From Lachnospiraceae bacterium (GTDB taxonomy: Bacteria; Bacillota; Clostridia; Lachnospirales; Lachnospiraceae): 33,954 bases of DNA. The notes below the pieces were generated by a model, which ran no database searches, was not told where the DNA came from, and saw nothing but the letters and a program-made list of their open reading frames with translations. Position numbers and translations under genes: made by a program. Positions 16,438 through 24,929 of the stretch are shown piece after piece. The stretch spans positions 1-33,954 of the forward strand of contig JAETTM010000046.1 in assembly GCA_021769135.1 (NCBI GenBank). The letters are read 5' to 3'. Numbering within the stretch: the first letter of the stretch is position 1; each line of letters starts with the position of its first letter.

Positions 16438-18192
16438 TTACTCCGTTTCTGTGTGGGGAAGCCTGGGGTATTGGGCCGCATAGGTTTCAAAATAGAGCCC
16501 TTTGGCGGCCAGCAAAGACTCGTGGGTGCCCCGTTCTTTGATGGAACCGTTTTCCAGCACGATAATTTCATCGGCATGCATAACGGAACTGATGCGGTGG
16601 GCAATAATGATTTTCGTAGTATGCTTCAGCTGCCGCAGCGTATCTTGAATCAGCTGTTCCGTTTCCATGTCCAGGGCGGAAGTGGAATCATCGAGGACCA
16701 GGACAGGGTTCTTTTTGGAAAGGGCCCTCGCTATGCTGATACGCTGTTTCTGCCCGCCGGAAAGCCCGATTCCCCGTTCGCCGATTACCGTATCATACTG
16801 CTTTTCCATATGTTCGATAAAACTGCTGGCCTGGGCATCCTTGGATGCCCGTTTTACGGCATATGCATCCAGCATGTCCCGTTTTCCCAGCTTTACGTTT
16901 TCCATGATGGTGTCCGAGAAAAGAAAAACATCCTGCATCACAAGGGAAATGCTTCCCCTTAACTGTTCCAGGCTCATATCCTTCACATCCACGCCGTCAA
17001 TGGTTATGCATCCCAGGCTGGCATCGTAAAAGCGCTGGAGAAGATGGACAATAGAGCTTTTCCCCGCGCCGGTAGCCCCCATGATGCCGATGGTCCTGCC
17101 TTCCTCAACCTGAAAAGATATGTCATGAAGTATTTCATAGGGGACTGTGGCCCCTTCATCCAATTTGGAAAAGGACACATGGGAAAATGCAATCCGTCCA
17201 TGAACACGTTCCAGAATGACAGGGTGTTCCTTTTCCACGATGGCAGGCTTCTCCTTATAAATCCTGTTCAGCTTGCGGTTGGACGCGAGGGCGGCAGAGA
17301 AGCTGTTGGTCAGCCAGCCCAGCATTTCCATCGGCCAGACGATATTCATGGAATATTCTACGAAAGCGCCCAGGGAGCCAAGGGAAAATCCTTCGTTTAT
17401 GACCAGCCTTCCCCCAAAAAGCAGGATGACGAGGGGGAGAAGCTTGGAAATAAAGGAAAGGTAAGGGTAGTAGGCCACAAATATTTTGGACTGCCGCATA
17501 TTTAAATCGTAGTATTTTTGGTTATGGGAAAGGAATTTGCTTATTTCAAATTTTTCCCTGGCAAAGGCTTTTACCGTGCGCACGCCGGCAAGATTTTCCT
17601 CGGCTATGGTATTAAGGGCGGCATTTTCTTCGCTAATCGCTTCGTATACGCAGTCCAGCTTCCTTTCCATCACTATAGCTATTGCGCCGGCAAAAATCAT
17701 GGCAGCGGTAGGGATGAGCGCCAGCCTGGCATCCAGGCGGTACATGCGGAAAAGGACGATGGAAACATGGATGATTACTTCAATCATCAGCATGCCTACA
17801 AAAGTAATTCCGTCGCCGATACGGTCGATGTCGTCTTTGATCCGGGCCATCAATTCTCCGGTGTTGGTGCGGTCAAAAAAGTCCGCGCTTAGAGACTGGA
17901 TGTGGTCGAATAAATCCCGGCGCATCTTGGCGGTAATTTTGATGCCCGTAAGATCGAAGGTATATTCCTTGACATACTGGAAAACGCAGCGGCCGATACC
18001 GATTCCAAGAATCCCTGCAAGCAAATATTTCAATTTATAAAGTTCCCCTCCCACGATGACCTCGTCAATAATCCGCTTTGTCAGCTGAGGGGATGTCAAA
18101 TCCAGGGATACGCTGATTGCTATGGATAAAACAGCAAAAAGGTATGGGAATTTGTATTCGAATATATAAGCGGACAATTTTTTCGGTTTCAT
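16438..18192 (-). CDS. ABC exporter half-transporter, degenerate-site subunit
   Basis: A 584-residue ABC exporter half, first gene of the pair. Six membrane segments are followed by an ATPase domain with Walker A GATGAGKS (372-379), canonical LSGGQ, and Walker B LVLDDST in which Asp502 replaces the catalytic Glu, plus the AHR switch. This change marks the non-catalytic site of heterodimeric exporters such as BmrC. Its own LSGGQ would complete the catalytic site of the partner, whose own LSAGQ is the less canonical one. GAGGT lies before the ATG. No promoter is obvious: the upstream 200 bp is a long palindrome. Confidence 0.92.
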   Translation of the reverse strand: MKPKKLSAYIFEYKFPYLFAVLSIAISVSLDLTSPQLTKRIIDEVIVGGELYKLKYLLAGILGIGIGRCVFQYVKEYTFDLTGIKITAKMRRDLFDHIQSLSADFFDRTNTGELMARIKDDIDRIGDGITFVGMLMIEVIIHVSIVLFRMYRLDARLALIPTAAMIFAGAIAIVMERKLDCVYEAISEENAALNTIAEENLAGVRTVKAFAREKFEISKFLSHNQKYYDLNMRQSKIFVAYYPYLSFISKLLPLVILLFGGRLVINEGFSLGSLGAFVEYSMNIVWPMEMLGWLTNSFSAALASNRKLNRIYKEKPAIVEKEHPVILERVHGRIAFSHVSFSKLDEGATVPYEILHDISFQVEEGRTIGIMGATGAGKSSIVHLLQRFYDASLGCITIDGVDVKDMSLEQLRGSISLVMQDVFLFSDTIMENVKLGKRDMLDAYAVKRASKDAQASSFIEHMEKQYDTVIGERGIGLSGGQKQRISIARALSKKNPVLVLDDSTSALDMETEQLIQDTLRQLKHTTKIIIAHRISSVMHADEIIVLENGSIKERGTHESLLAAKGLYFETYAAQYPRLPHTETE

Positions 18193-18224
18193 AATTTACC
18201 TCATTTCTGCAAGATTTTGAGCCG

Positions 18225-18428
18225 ATTAAGAAATTTTAAGCTGTGAGAATATTCTGACAATATAGTCTGTTCAAATCCCACTGTGCCAAACATTCCATCA
18301 AGCCCAATAGGACAAAATCATGTCGGCGATAGCGCCTCCATGATTTTATGGTCTTGATTCCATGGCACAAAAGGGCTTTTCACAGACTATATTGTCAGAA
18401 TATTCAGCAAGGTTATTGGTTTCTTAAT
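18225..18428. repeat. 204-bp near-palindromic element
   Basis: Two arms of roughly 100 nt pair along almost their whole length. The ends are ATTAAGAAA (18225-18233) and TTTCTTAAT (18420-18428). A perfect 24-bp block (18247-18270 with 18382-18405), TGTGCCA/TGGCACA and AAAATCATG/CATGATTTT pair in register, and the centre is GGCG-ATAG-CGCC. No ORF is present. It resembles a MITE-like non-autonomous element or a long hairpin RNA; no target duplication was seen. Confidence 0.75.
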
Positions 18429-18483
18429 TTAACAAGATATACAAAAAAAACCGCTGCATAGAAATGCACCGGTTCCAGGCAAT

Positions 18484-18513
18484 CGAGTAGGGGAGGCTTT
18501 TTCCCCCTACTCG
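18484..18513. repeat. 10-bp hairpin next to structured motif
   Basis: CGAGTAGGGG (18484-18493) and CCCCTACTCG (18504-18513) form a perfect 10-bp stem with a 10-nt loop. It directly adjoins the structured repeat at 18521-18560 and may be part of the same folded unit or a minus-strand hairpin without a T-run. Confidence 0.6.
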
Positions 18514-18520
18514 CCGCGCG

Positions 18521-18560
18521 GCCCGCATGCTGCCTTGGCAGCAAACTTCCTTATGCGGGC
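18521..18560 (-). repeat. structured repeat, copy C (minus strand)
   Basis: Read on the minus strand: outer stem GCCCGCA/TGCGGGC, a 10-nt one-sided bulge TAAGGAAGTT, and inner stem TGCTGCC/GGCAGCA with an AA loop. The layout and bulge match copies at 30231-30267 and 32666-32699, with different stem bases. It is followed on the minus strand by GCGCGGCGAG, similar to the flank of copy B. Confidence 0.7.
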
Positions 18561-18569
18561 CTGCGCATA

Positions 18570-18601
18570 AAAAGGCGGTTTTAAAAATAAAACCGCCTTT
18601 T
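18570..18601. terminator. bidirectional terminator
   Basis: AAAGGCGGTTTT (18571-18582) pairs perfectly with AAAACCGCCTTT (18589-18600), loop AAAAAT, with T or A runs on both sides. It lies 50 bp after the stop of the 32-codon minus-strand gene, so it would end that transcript. Confidence 0.85.
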
Positions 18602-18650
18602 ACCCTTAAATTTTAAATGGATACCAAAGCCGTAAGCAGGCATCGTAGCA

Positions 18651-18749
18651 TTATTTTCCATTTCCCGGAGGCAATTCTATAAAAAGAGTATGAAGTTGAT
18701 ATACGCTGTTATCGTAATAATTATAATATTTGTTATATCCGGATGTCAT
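18651..18749 (-). CDS. 32-residue Tyr-rich small protein, unknown
   Basis: A complete small gene: ATG at 18749, TAA at 18653-18651, coding 32 residues that begin MTSGYNKYYNYYDNS and end IELPPGNGK. Six of the residues are Tyr, and there is no membrane segment or Cys. AAAGGAGG lies 8 nt before the ATG, a TTGACA promoter 40 bp further up and a strong terminator 50 bp after the stop, so it has every signal of an expressed gene. It lies upstream of, and on the same strand as, the heterodimeric ABC exporter. I do not recognise a family. It could be a structural or signalling peptide, or the ORF of a dual-function RNA. Confidence 0.6.
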   Translation of the reverse strand: MTSGYNKYYNYYDNSVYQLHTLFIELPPGNGK

Positions 18750-18788
18750 AATCGCTGCCTCCTTTCCATTTAAATAAAATGTAATAAT

Positions 18789-18817
18789 ACCATACGCTTC
18801 TGCAAGCCGTTTGTCAA
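18789..18817 (-). promoter_or_regulatory. promoter of the small Tyr-rich gene
   Basis: On the minus strand, a perfect TTGACA (18817-18812), a 17-bp spacer and TATGGT (18794-18789). It is 40 bp before the small ORF start. Confidence 0.65.
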
Positions 18818-18841
18818 CTATTATTTTTTATTTCTTGCCCG

Positions 18842-20047
18842 TTACCCTATAAAAAACGCCGAAGGGTCATTATCCGTAAAACAATAATGGATATCAAAAA
18901 AGTATTTCATAGCCCCATTGAGGAAGGAATCGCTGGGCAAAATGGAATAACGCACCGTAACCGCATCTACCATTTTCCGGAATCCCACTTTTTTTAAATT
19001 TTGCCTTACTTGGTTTAAGAAGTAGTTTCCCAAAGGAGGAATATTGCCCCCTAAAATAATAAGGGAGGTGTTTACCACGCAGACCAGATTCCCCAGGGCC
19101 TGGGCCAGCTCCCATGCCAGCTGCCGGTTCATAGCCAGGGCAACCGGGTCGCGGAATGTGGTGGCCCTCCCCAAATCCGCAAAAGAAATCTTTTCTTTTC
19201 CCGCAAGGGATGGGATAGTGCCGAATTCACGAATCCTGCCTTTTAAGGCGGGTTCGGAAATCAGGACCTCCAGGCAACCGTGATTGCCGCAGACGCAAAG
19301 AGGCCCATTGGAATCCACCGAATAATGCCCGAACTGGGTGACGGAACCGCTGGCTTTTCCCGTCATATTCCCTTCTATAAAAAGGGTAGCCCCGATACCC
19401 CGGCTGAAATTAAGAAACGCGAAATTCTTTTCACGGATGTTTGCATAGACTTTCTCCGCATAAGCATAGCAGGCGGTATCCTCCAAAAAAGCGACGGGAT
19501 ATTCAGGGAATGCAGTCTGCAGCTTGTCGATGATATTTTCTTCCCCCATAAAGGGCAGGCTTAAGGTAGTGGAGTAAACTTCATTATGGGCCGCATCGAT
19601 CATGGCGGAAACGACTACGCAGATTCCAAGGACCTGCACAGGGTCGCAATGGTTCAGCACAGACTGGTACAGGCGGCTGATGGAGCAGGAGACATAGTTT
19701 TCCCCAGGCTGCAGCTCGTATACCTCCTGATAGACAGAAGTGCCGGCAATATCGATGAGGCAGGCGCATATGGTGTTTTCCACCCAGTTGAGGACTACCA
19801 CGTAATAGCTGTTTGTGCGCACATAGAGGCAGTTGGGCTTCCGTCCTGTGCTTTCGGATTCCCCTGTTCCCCCGTCCACTACGAATTTTCGCTCTATCAA
19901 TTCATCCACCAAGGTGGAAACTGTAGTTTTGCTCAGTTGGTTCCGTTTAGCCAGGGCGGCTCTGGAGATCCCCGGATTGGAATAGATGGAAGAGTAAAGC
20001 TGCTTCATATTTGTATCTTTAATCAATTGCTGGTTAATCATTTTCAT
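18842..20047 (-). CDS. ROK family transcriptional repressor
   Basis: A 401-residue NagC/XylR-type ROK regulator. The N-terminal winged helix (about 20-65: SRAALAKRNQLSKTTVSTLV) binds DNA. The ROK domain contains the zinc motif CVCGNHGCLE and a degenerate sugar-kinase fold; no full kinase ATP motif is evident, so it is likely a sensor. It is divergent from the Gfo/Idh-ABC operon, 355 bp apart, and probably represses it until a sugar-like inducer binds. GGAGG lies 12 nt upstream of the ATG at 20047; a second ATG at 20041 is an alternative. The gene has its own promoter. Confidence 0.9.
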   Translation of the reverse strand: MKMINQQLIKDTNMKQLYSSIYSNPGISRAALAKRNQLSKTTVSTLVDELIERKFVVDGGTGESESTGRKPNCLYVRTNSYYVVVLNWVENTICACLIDIAGTSVYQEVYELQPGENYVSCSISRLYQSVLNHCDPVQVLGICVVVSAMIDAAHNEVYSTTLSLPFMGEENIIDKLQTAFPEYPVAFLEDTACYAYAEKVYANIREKNFAFLNFSRGIGATLFIEGNMTGKASGSVTQFGHYSVDSNGPLCVCGNHGCLEVLISEPALKGRIREFGTIPSLAGKEKISFADLGRATTFRDPVALAMNRQLAWELAQALGNLVCVVNTSLIILGGNIPPLGNYFLNQVRQNLKKVGFRKMVDAVTVRYSILPSDSFLNGAMKYFFDIHYCFTDNDPSAFFIG

Positions 20048-20085
20048 TTATTGATTATGCCTCCATATTCGAGTTAGTAAGTTCG

Positions 20086-20095
20086 GTTGATTAAC
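20086..20095. promoter_or_regulatory. candidate ROK operator half-palindrome
   Basis: GTTGATTAAC is an 8-of-10 palindrome lying at the predicted transcript start of the ROK gene. The core TTGATTAA recurs inverted as TTAATCAA at 20349-20356 in the leader of the divergent operon, consistent with but not proving a shared operator. Confidence 0.3.
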
Positions 20096-20098
20096 TAT

Positions 20099-20127
20099 AT
20101 CGTAACACAATTTTCCCGAATGTGCAA
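20099..20127 (-). promoter_or_regulatory. candidate promoter of the ROK gene
   Basis: On the minus strand TTGCAC (20127-20122), 17 bp, TACGAT (20104-20099). Both boxes are four-of-six matches, so this is moderate evidence. Confidence 0.45.
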
Positions 20128-20269
20128 AACAAAAAAATAATATATAAAACATTATAAAATATTTTTTTTCGGAGAAGCAAAAAGGGTAATAATTCGCCAA
20201 AAATTTAGTTATGAATTTGTGAAAAATGACAAAATAGAAAAGGAAGCAAAAGAAATTTAGAATACATTG

Positions 20270-20298
20270 TTGACAAAGAATATAGACGATGCTAAAAT
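20270..20298 (+). promoter_or_regulatory. promoter of the sugar-uptake operon
   Basis: A perfect TTGACA (20270-20275), a 17-bp spacer and TAAAAT (20293-20298). Transcription would start near 20305, leaving a leader of about 100 nt with an AT-rich stretch and TTAATCAA at 20349-20356. The 20130-20265 stretch is AT-rich with nothing else recognised. Confidence 0.8.
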
Positions 20299-20402
20299 CA
20301 TTTACAGATAAAGGTTTTGCAACAGAAAATTGAGTGGATTTTATTTTTTTAATCAATTAGTAAAGGCACCGAACAAACAAAAACAGAAAGAGGTGGAAAT
20401 TA

Positions 20403-21428
20403 ATGAAGGTTGGAGTGATTGGATGCGGAGGAATGGGAACAACGCATTATCTGTCCTTAAAAGCCCTGTCAGCGCAGAAGGGCTTGGACGTAGTAGCGCT
20501 TGCCGACTGCAGGAAAGAGTTTTTGGATAAAGCGGCATCTTATTTCCCGGATGCGAAAACATATGAATACGGTATGGACTTGATTGAAAAGGAAGAACTG
20601 GATGTGGTGCATATCTGCCTTCCCAGCTATTTGCATGTGGATCATGCCATAGCCGCCATGGAGAAGGGGATGAACGTTCTGGTGGAAAAACCGGTTTGCC
20701 TGACGAGAGAGGATGGGGAACGGATTCTGGAAGCGGAAAAAAGGACCGGGGTAAAAGTTATGGTAGGGCAGGTTGTCCGTTTCTTCGAGGAATATTCTTA
20801 TTTAAGACAGGCGTATCTGGATAAACGTTTCGGCAAATTAAAATCTATAGTGATGCAGCGGATAAGCGGCGATGTGAAATGGGGATTCGAGGATTGGTTT
20901 CATGATGAGCAAAAGAGTGGTTCCGTAGTACTGGATCTCCATGTGCATGATGTGGATTTCTTAAGATATATGCTGGGCGAGCCTGACGGGTTCGATGTAC
21001 GGGCCACGGCTTTTGACAGCGGGATGATCAACCAGGTAATAACCACTTACCGTTTTGGGGATGTGACGGCAACGGCGGAAGGCGTATGGGACATTTCCCC
21101 GGCATTAAAATTCCAGGCGAATTTCAGGGCATGCTTTGAGGACGCTACAATAGTTTTCAATGGGGCGGAAAACCCTTCGTTGAAAGTATATAAAAAGGAC
21201 GGAACGGTAGAGGTTCCCGAATTGGCACAGGAATACAATGTAACAAGCGATGCGGCCGGAATCAATGTTTCTAATCTTGGCCCGTACTATACGGAAATCA
21301 AATATTTCATTGAGTGCGTACAGGAGGGGAAAGATATCGATATGGCCCAGGTTGGCGAAGGCGTGAAATCCGTGGAACTGGCTTTAAAGGAATGGGAAGC
21401 GGCGAAGGATTATGTGAAAAATCTATGA
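20403..21428 (+). CDS. Gfo/Idh/MocA family oxidoreductase
   Basis: A 341-residue NAD(P)-dependent dehydrogenase. The Rossmann motif GVIGCGGMGTTHY (4-16), the EKP motif (95-97) and the active-site stretch LDLHVHDVDFLRYMLGEP (from 177) are typical. Such enzymes oxidise sugars, inositols or sugar acids; the substrate is unknown. The ATG follows AGAGGTGG and the gene is first in the ROK-controlled run, next to an importer. Its likely job is to oxidise the imported compound in the cytoplasm. Confidence 0.92.
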   Translation: MKVGVIGCGGMGTTHYLSLKALSAQKGLDVVALADCRKEFLDKAASYFPDAKTYEYGMDLIEKEELDVVHICLPSYLHVDHAIAAMEKGMNVLVEKPVCLTREDGERILEAEKRTGVKVMVGQVVRFFEEYSYLRQAYLDKRFGKLKSIVMQRISGDVKWGFEDWFHDEQKSGSVVLDLHVHDVDFLRYMLGEPDGFDVRATAFDSGMINQVITTYRFGDVTATAEGVWDISPALKFQANFRACFEDATIVFNGAENPSLKVYKKDGTVEVPELAQEYNVTSDAAGINVSNLGPYYTEIKYFIECVQEGKDIDMAQVGEGVKSVELALKEWEAAKDYVKNL

Positions 21429-21542
21429 TGGAATGGGGTAGGTTCCATAGTCGTTGATAGCGATAAGATAAGTTTTGTAAAAACTTTCTTATAAAGAAAA
21501 GGGGAATTTGCAGTAACCTTAAAAAAAGAAGGAGGAAACATT

Positions 21543-22907
21543 ATGACAAAGAAATCAATTGCAGTCCTGCTATCAGCAGCGATGATGGTATCTGTACTGG
21601 CCGGCTGCGGCGGTGCGGATAACAGTGCAAGCGACAGCGCGCAGACACAGGAGGCTGCCAGCAACGAAACGGCTGAACCAGAAGCAGCTGAAACCGCTGA
21701 ACCAGAAGCGGAAGAAGAGGCCGGCGGGGAAACGGCAGCAGCTGGGGGAGACCAGATTGTCTTGAAAGTATTCGATGCCCATGCTTATGGCTTGGATGAA
21801 TACGCAGAAATGGTAGAGGCGTTTGAGAAAGATCATCCAGGCGTGACCATTGAGGTGCAGCATGCAGCGAATGATTCCAACACATTGCTCCAGTCCAGAG
21901 TGAATTCAGGGGATATCCCGGACGTATTCGACGTAGAATCCGGTACATCCGCAAAGGCATATTATGAATATGCTTACGATTGGACGAATGATACGGACGT
22001 AACAGATTTGTTCAACGCAGACGCTTTGGAAACAGGAAGGGATGATGACGGAAAGATTAAGTCGCTCCCTTGGACATATGAAAACATGGGTATCCTTTAC
22101 AACAAGGACTGTTTTGAAAAAGCAGGCATTACCGAGCTGCCCACTACAATGGACGAATTGGAAGAAGCTTGCAAGAAACTGGAAGCGGCAGGCATCACAG
22201 CTTTTGCTATACCGGCAAAAGAAACATGGGTACTTGGCCAGCTGGCAACCCATTTCATGATGGACAAATCCCTGGATGCAGGCGGAACAGCGGATGCGCT
22301 GAAATCAGGCGAATTGCAGTTTGCCGACCTTCCAAACTGGCAGAACCTCTTTAGGTTCCTGGACCTCGCCGTTACATACGGGCCGGATAAGCCGTTGGAA
22401 ATTGACTGGGAAACTTCCGAAAACATGCTGGCAAACGGCGAAGCGGCTATGATCCATATGGGCGACTGGTGCCAGTCCACATTGGATTCCTTTAATCCGG
22501 ATGCAAACTTGGCATTCCTTCCCTGCCCGGTAGGTTCCAGCGCTGATGACTGCACATTGCTGTCTTCCTGTAACTGGACATACCTGGTAAACAAAGATTC
22601 CGAGAATCTTGAACTGGCGAAAGAATACTTGGTATATATCCTTACATCCGATATGGGCCAGTACTGGATGTGCGAAGGCGTAGGCAATGTTCCTGGCGTT
22701 AAGACAGACAAGGAAGTGAAAGGTGCATTGGCAAACGATGCGAAGACATATATCGCAGCGGAAAAAACCAACGGATGGATTCATACCATCGCTCCTACCA
22801 GCTATGGCGAGACCTGCGGGCCTTACTTACAGGCTTATATGCTGGGCGATATGAGCGCAGATGAAGTGACGCAGTTATTCCAGGAGTTCTGGACAGCAGC
22901 ACAATAA
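21543..22907 (+). CDS. ABC transporter sugar-binding lipoprotein
   Basis: Extracellular solute-binding protein family 1 (CUT1 type). The 454-residue precursor has a lipoprotein signal peptide with lipobox LAGC (Cys22), then a 50-residue acidic Ala/Glu linker and a periplasmic-binding fold (VLKVFDAHAYGLDEYAEMVEAFEKDHPGV split across the start of the mature domain). It would sit on the outer membrane face and deliver a carbohydrate to the two permeases. AAGAAGGAGG precedes the ATG. A short hairpin (21470-21486) lies between it and the dehydrogenase gene. No ATPase gene is nearby, so a shared MsmK-type ATPase is probably used. Confidence 0.93.
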   Translation: MTKKSIAVLLSAAMMVSVLAGCGGADNSASDSAQTQEAASNETAEPEAAETAEPEAEEEAGGETAAAGGDQIVLKVFDAHAYGLDEYAEMVEAFEKDHPGVTIEVQHAANDSNTLLQSRVNSGDIPDVFDVESGTSAKAYYEYAYDWTNDTDVTDLFNADALETGRDDDGKIKSLPWTYENMGILYNKDCFEKAGITELPTTMDELEEACKKLEAAGITAFAIPAKETWVLGQLATHFMMDKSLDAGGTADALKSGELQFADLPNWQNLFRFLDLAVTYGPDKPLEIDWETSENMLANGEAAMIHMGDWCQSTLDSFNPDANLAFLPCPVGSSADDCTLLSSCNWTYLVNKDSENLELAKEYLVYILTSDMGQYWMCEGVGNVPGVKTDKEVKGALANDAKTYIAAEKTNGWIHTIAPTSYGETCGPYLQAYMLGDMSADEVTQLFQEFWTAAQ

Positions 22908-22969
22908 TATAGGGTGCGGTTTTTAGGATAAGACGATTGGAAATTTTTAACTGTCGATAAAGTTAATAG

Positions 22970-23022
22970 GAAATGGGGGTGACAGGGATAGGATGGAATG
23001 TCCGGCCCCCATTTCTTTCTTC
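22970..23022 (+). terminator. partial terminator after the binding protein
   Basis: GAAATGGGGG (22970-22979) pairs perfectly with CCCCCATTTC (23006-23015) and is followed by TTTCTTCTTG. The T-tract is interrupted. Between a binding-protein gene and its permeases such a hairpin would keep permease expression lower. Confidence 0.6.
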
Positions 23023-23146
23023 TTGTGGAGGTTTGTTTTATCTCATGGAAAATACCGCCGGACGAATGCGGGATGGCGGAAAACCGAATTTTCTTTCAAA
23101 AGCGATGAATTGTTTTGGGTAAGAGGATTGGGAAGGGGGCACGGAT

Positions 23147-24028
23147 TTGAATAAAAAGAAATGGAAAGACTTTTTCTTGTTTGCGCTGTTTGTATTTCCA
23201 GCAGTGGCATTTGTATTATTTGCAACGGACGTTCCGTTTATGATGAATCTTTATTATTCTGTATTTGATTGGAATGGCATCGGGAAATCGATGACCTTTG
23301 TGGGCTTGGGTAATTTTGTGAAAATATTTACCAATGACACGCTTTTTTGGAAAGGCGTTAAGTTTACCCTTAAGTTCGCTGTATTTTATGTAATTATTGT
23401 CAATATCATTTCGCTTGTAGTGGCGCTGATTATGTCGAAAGAAAGGAAATCTTCCAGCATAGGGCGGGCCTTTTATTATGTTCCTTATATTATCAGTTTG
23501 ACCGCAATCAGCTTAATTTGGAAATTCATTTTCGGCGCAGGGTTCGAAGCTCTGTACAACATAACCGGCTGGGAGTTTTTCAACTGGAGCTGGGTAGGAA
23601 CGCCGAAGCTGGCTTTCTGGGTCGTAGTCATCATGGCTGTATGGCAGAACGTAGGCTTTTACATGGTAAACTATATAGCCGGTATTATTGCGGTGCCGAA
23701 GGATTTAATTGAGGCGGCGAAAATCGACGGGGCAAATAATTTTCAGGTATTCTTAAAAATTACGGTTCCCATGATTATGCCTGCGGTTTCTATCTGTATG
23801 CTGACGGCCCTCACCTTTGCATTCAAACTGTTTGATATCATCATGGTATTTACCAAAGGCGGTCCTGCAAATTCTACTGTTTCGGTGGCATATAACATTT
23901 ACAAAGAAGCTTTCGTGAATAACAAATACGGTTTAGCTACGGCGAAATCTTTGGTTTTCGTATTCTTTGTACTGATTGTTACTGCAATCCAGCTTAAAGT
24001 GACTAAGAGCAGGGAGGTAGAAGCATGA
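23147..24028 (+). CDS. ABC transporter permease (MalF-like)
   Basis: A 293-residue sugar permease of the CUT1 family with six membrane segments and the ATPase-coupling EAA loop IEAAKIDGANNFQVFLKI (188-205). The start is TTG behind GGAAGGGGGC. The 240 bp before it hold the partial terminator and no gene. It overlaps the next permease by 4 bp (ATGA), so the two form a coupled pair that builds the channel in the membrane. Confidence 0.92.
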   Translation: MNKKKWKDFFLFALFVFPAVAFVLFATDVPFMMNLYYSVFDWNGIGKSMTFVGLGNFVKIFTNDTLFWKGVKFTLKFAVFYVIIVNIISLVVALIMSKERKSSSIGRAFYYVPYIISLTAISLIWKFIFGAGFEALYNITGWEFFNWSWVGTPKLAFWVVVIMAVWQNVGFYMVNYIAGIIAVPKDLIEAAKIDGANNFQVFLKITVPMIMPAVSICMLTALTFAFKLFDIIMVFTKGGPANSTVSVAYNIYKEAFVNNKYGLATAKSLVFVFFVLIVTAIQLKVTKSREVEA

Positions 24029-24855
24029 TGAAACAATTAAGAAAGATAAATTTACTTGCTGTTATCGTTTTTGTGTGCTCCATCTTTTGGCTGATGCCGT
24101 TGATTTTGATTTTTATCAACTCATTTAAGCCATATAACGATATGCTTCAGCATTTCCTTGCACTGCCTAAAAGTTGGAGCCTGGATATGTATATAGAAAC
24201 CTGGACCAAATTCGGCTTTCCGATGCTGATTAAAAATACCCTGCTCTATACAGTGGTGACGGTTTTGGCCATTGCGCTCCTGGCGCCTATGGCGGCCTAC
24301 AAGCTGGCCAGGACAAAAACGAAGTTCAGTATTCTTTGCTTTGGAATCATTATTATGCCGATGATGGTGCCTTTCCAGTCCTATATGATTACGCTGACCA
24401 GGCTGGTGGCCAACTTGAATATGATTGGTACCCGCAGAGGGCTGATTTTGGTGAATATCGGATTGTGTATGCCTCTGGCGGTATATATGATTCACGGGTT
24501 TGTAAAAAATGTACCTATAGAGCTGGAGGAATGCGCTCGGATTGATGGGGCATCCCCGTTAAGGATTTATTTTAATATAGTGCTTCCTTTATTAAAGCCT
24601 ATTTTGACTACAGTAGTAGTGCTGGATACGCTGGCAACATGGAACGATATTATCACGAACCAGTTGATTGTTGGCGGGAATGCGAAAGCAATGAATATCC
24701 AGAATGCCTTGTATATGCAGTTCTCGGCGCAGACGGCAGACTGGGAACATGCCCTGCCGGGTATCGTAATGTCCATGATCCCCAGTTTGGTTTTCTTCGT
24801 AGCGATGCAGAAACACATTGTAGGCGGAGTGACAGCCGGGGCGGTAAAAGGGTAA
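24025..24855 (+). CDS. ABC transporter permease (MalG-like)
   Basis: The 276-residue partner permease, with six membrane segments and the EAA loop EECARIDGASPLRIYFNIVL (168-187). Coupled to the preceding permease by an ATGA overlap. Members of this pair import mono- or oligosaccharides; the sugar is not specified by the sequence. Confidence 0.92.
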   Translation: MMKQLRKINLLAVIVFVCSIFWLMPLILIFINSFKPYNDMLQHFLALPKSWSLDMYIETWTKFGFPMLIKNTLLYTVVTVLAIALLAPMAAYKLARTKTKFSILCFGIIIMPMMVPFQSYMITLTRLVANLNMIGTRRGLILVNIGLCMPLAVYMIHGFVKNVPIELEECARIDGASPLRIYFNIVLPLLKPILTTVVVLDTLATWNDIITNQLIVGGNAKAMNIQNALYMQFSAQTADWEHALPGIVMSMIPSLVFFVAMQKHIVGGVTAGAVKG

Positions 24856-24929
24856 CTACATATTTTCAATATAGAGGCTTGTGATGGGCATCAAAGTTTT
24901 TGGATTTTGAAAGGAGATTGATTATAGCA

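Noticed and set aside
22097-22771. 224-codon minus-strand frame
   Set aside because: Antisense to the binding-protein gene; no ribosome site or motif.
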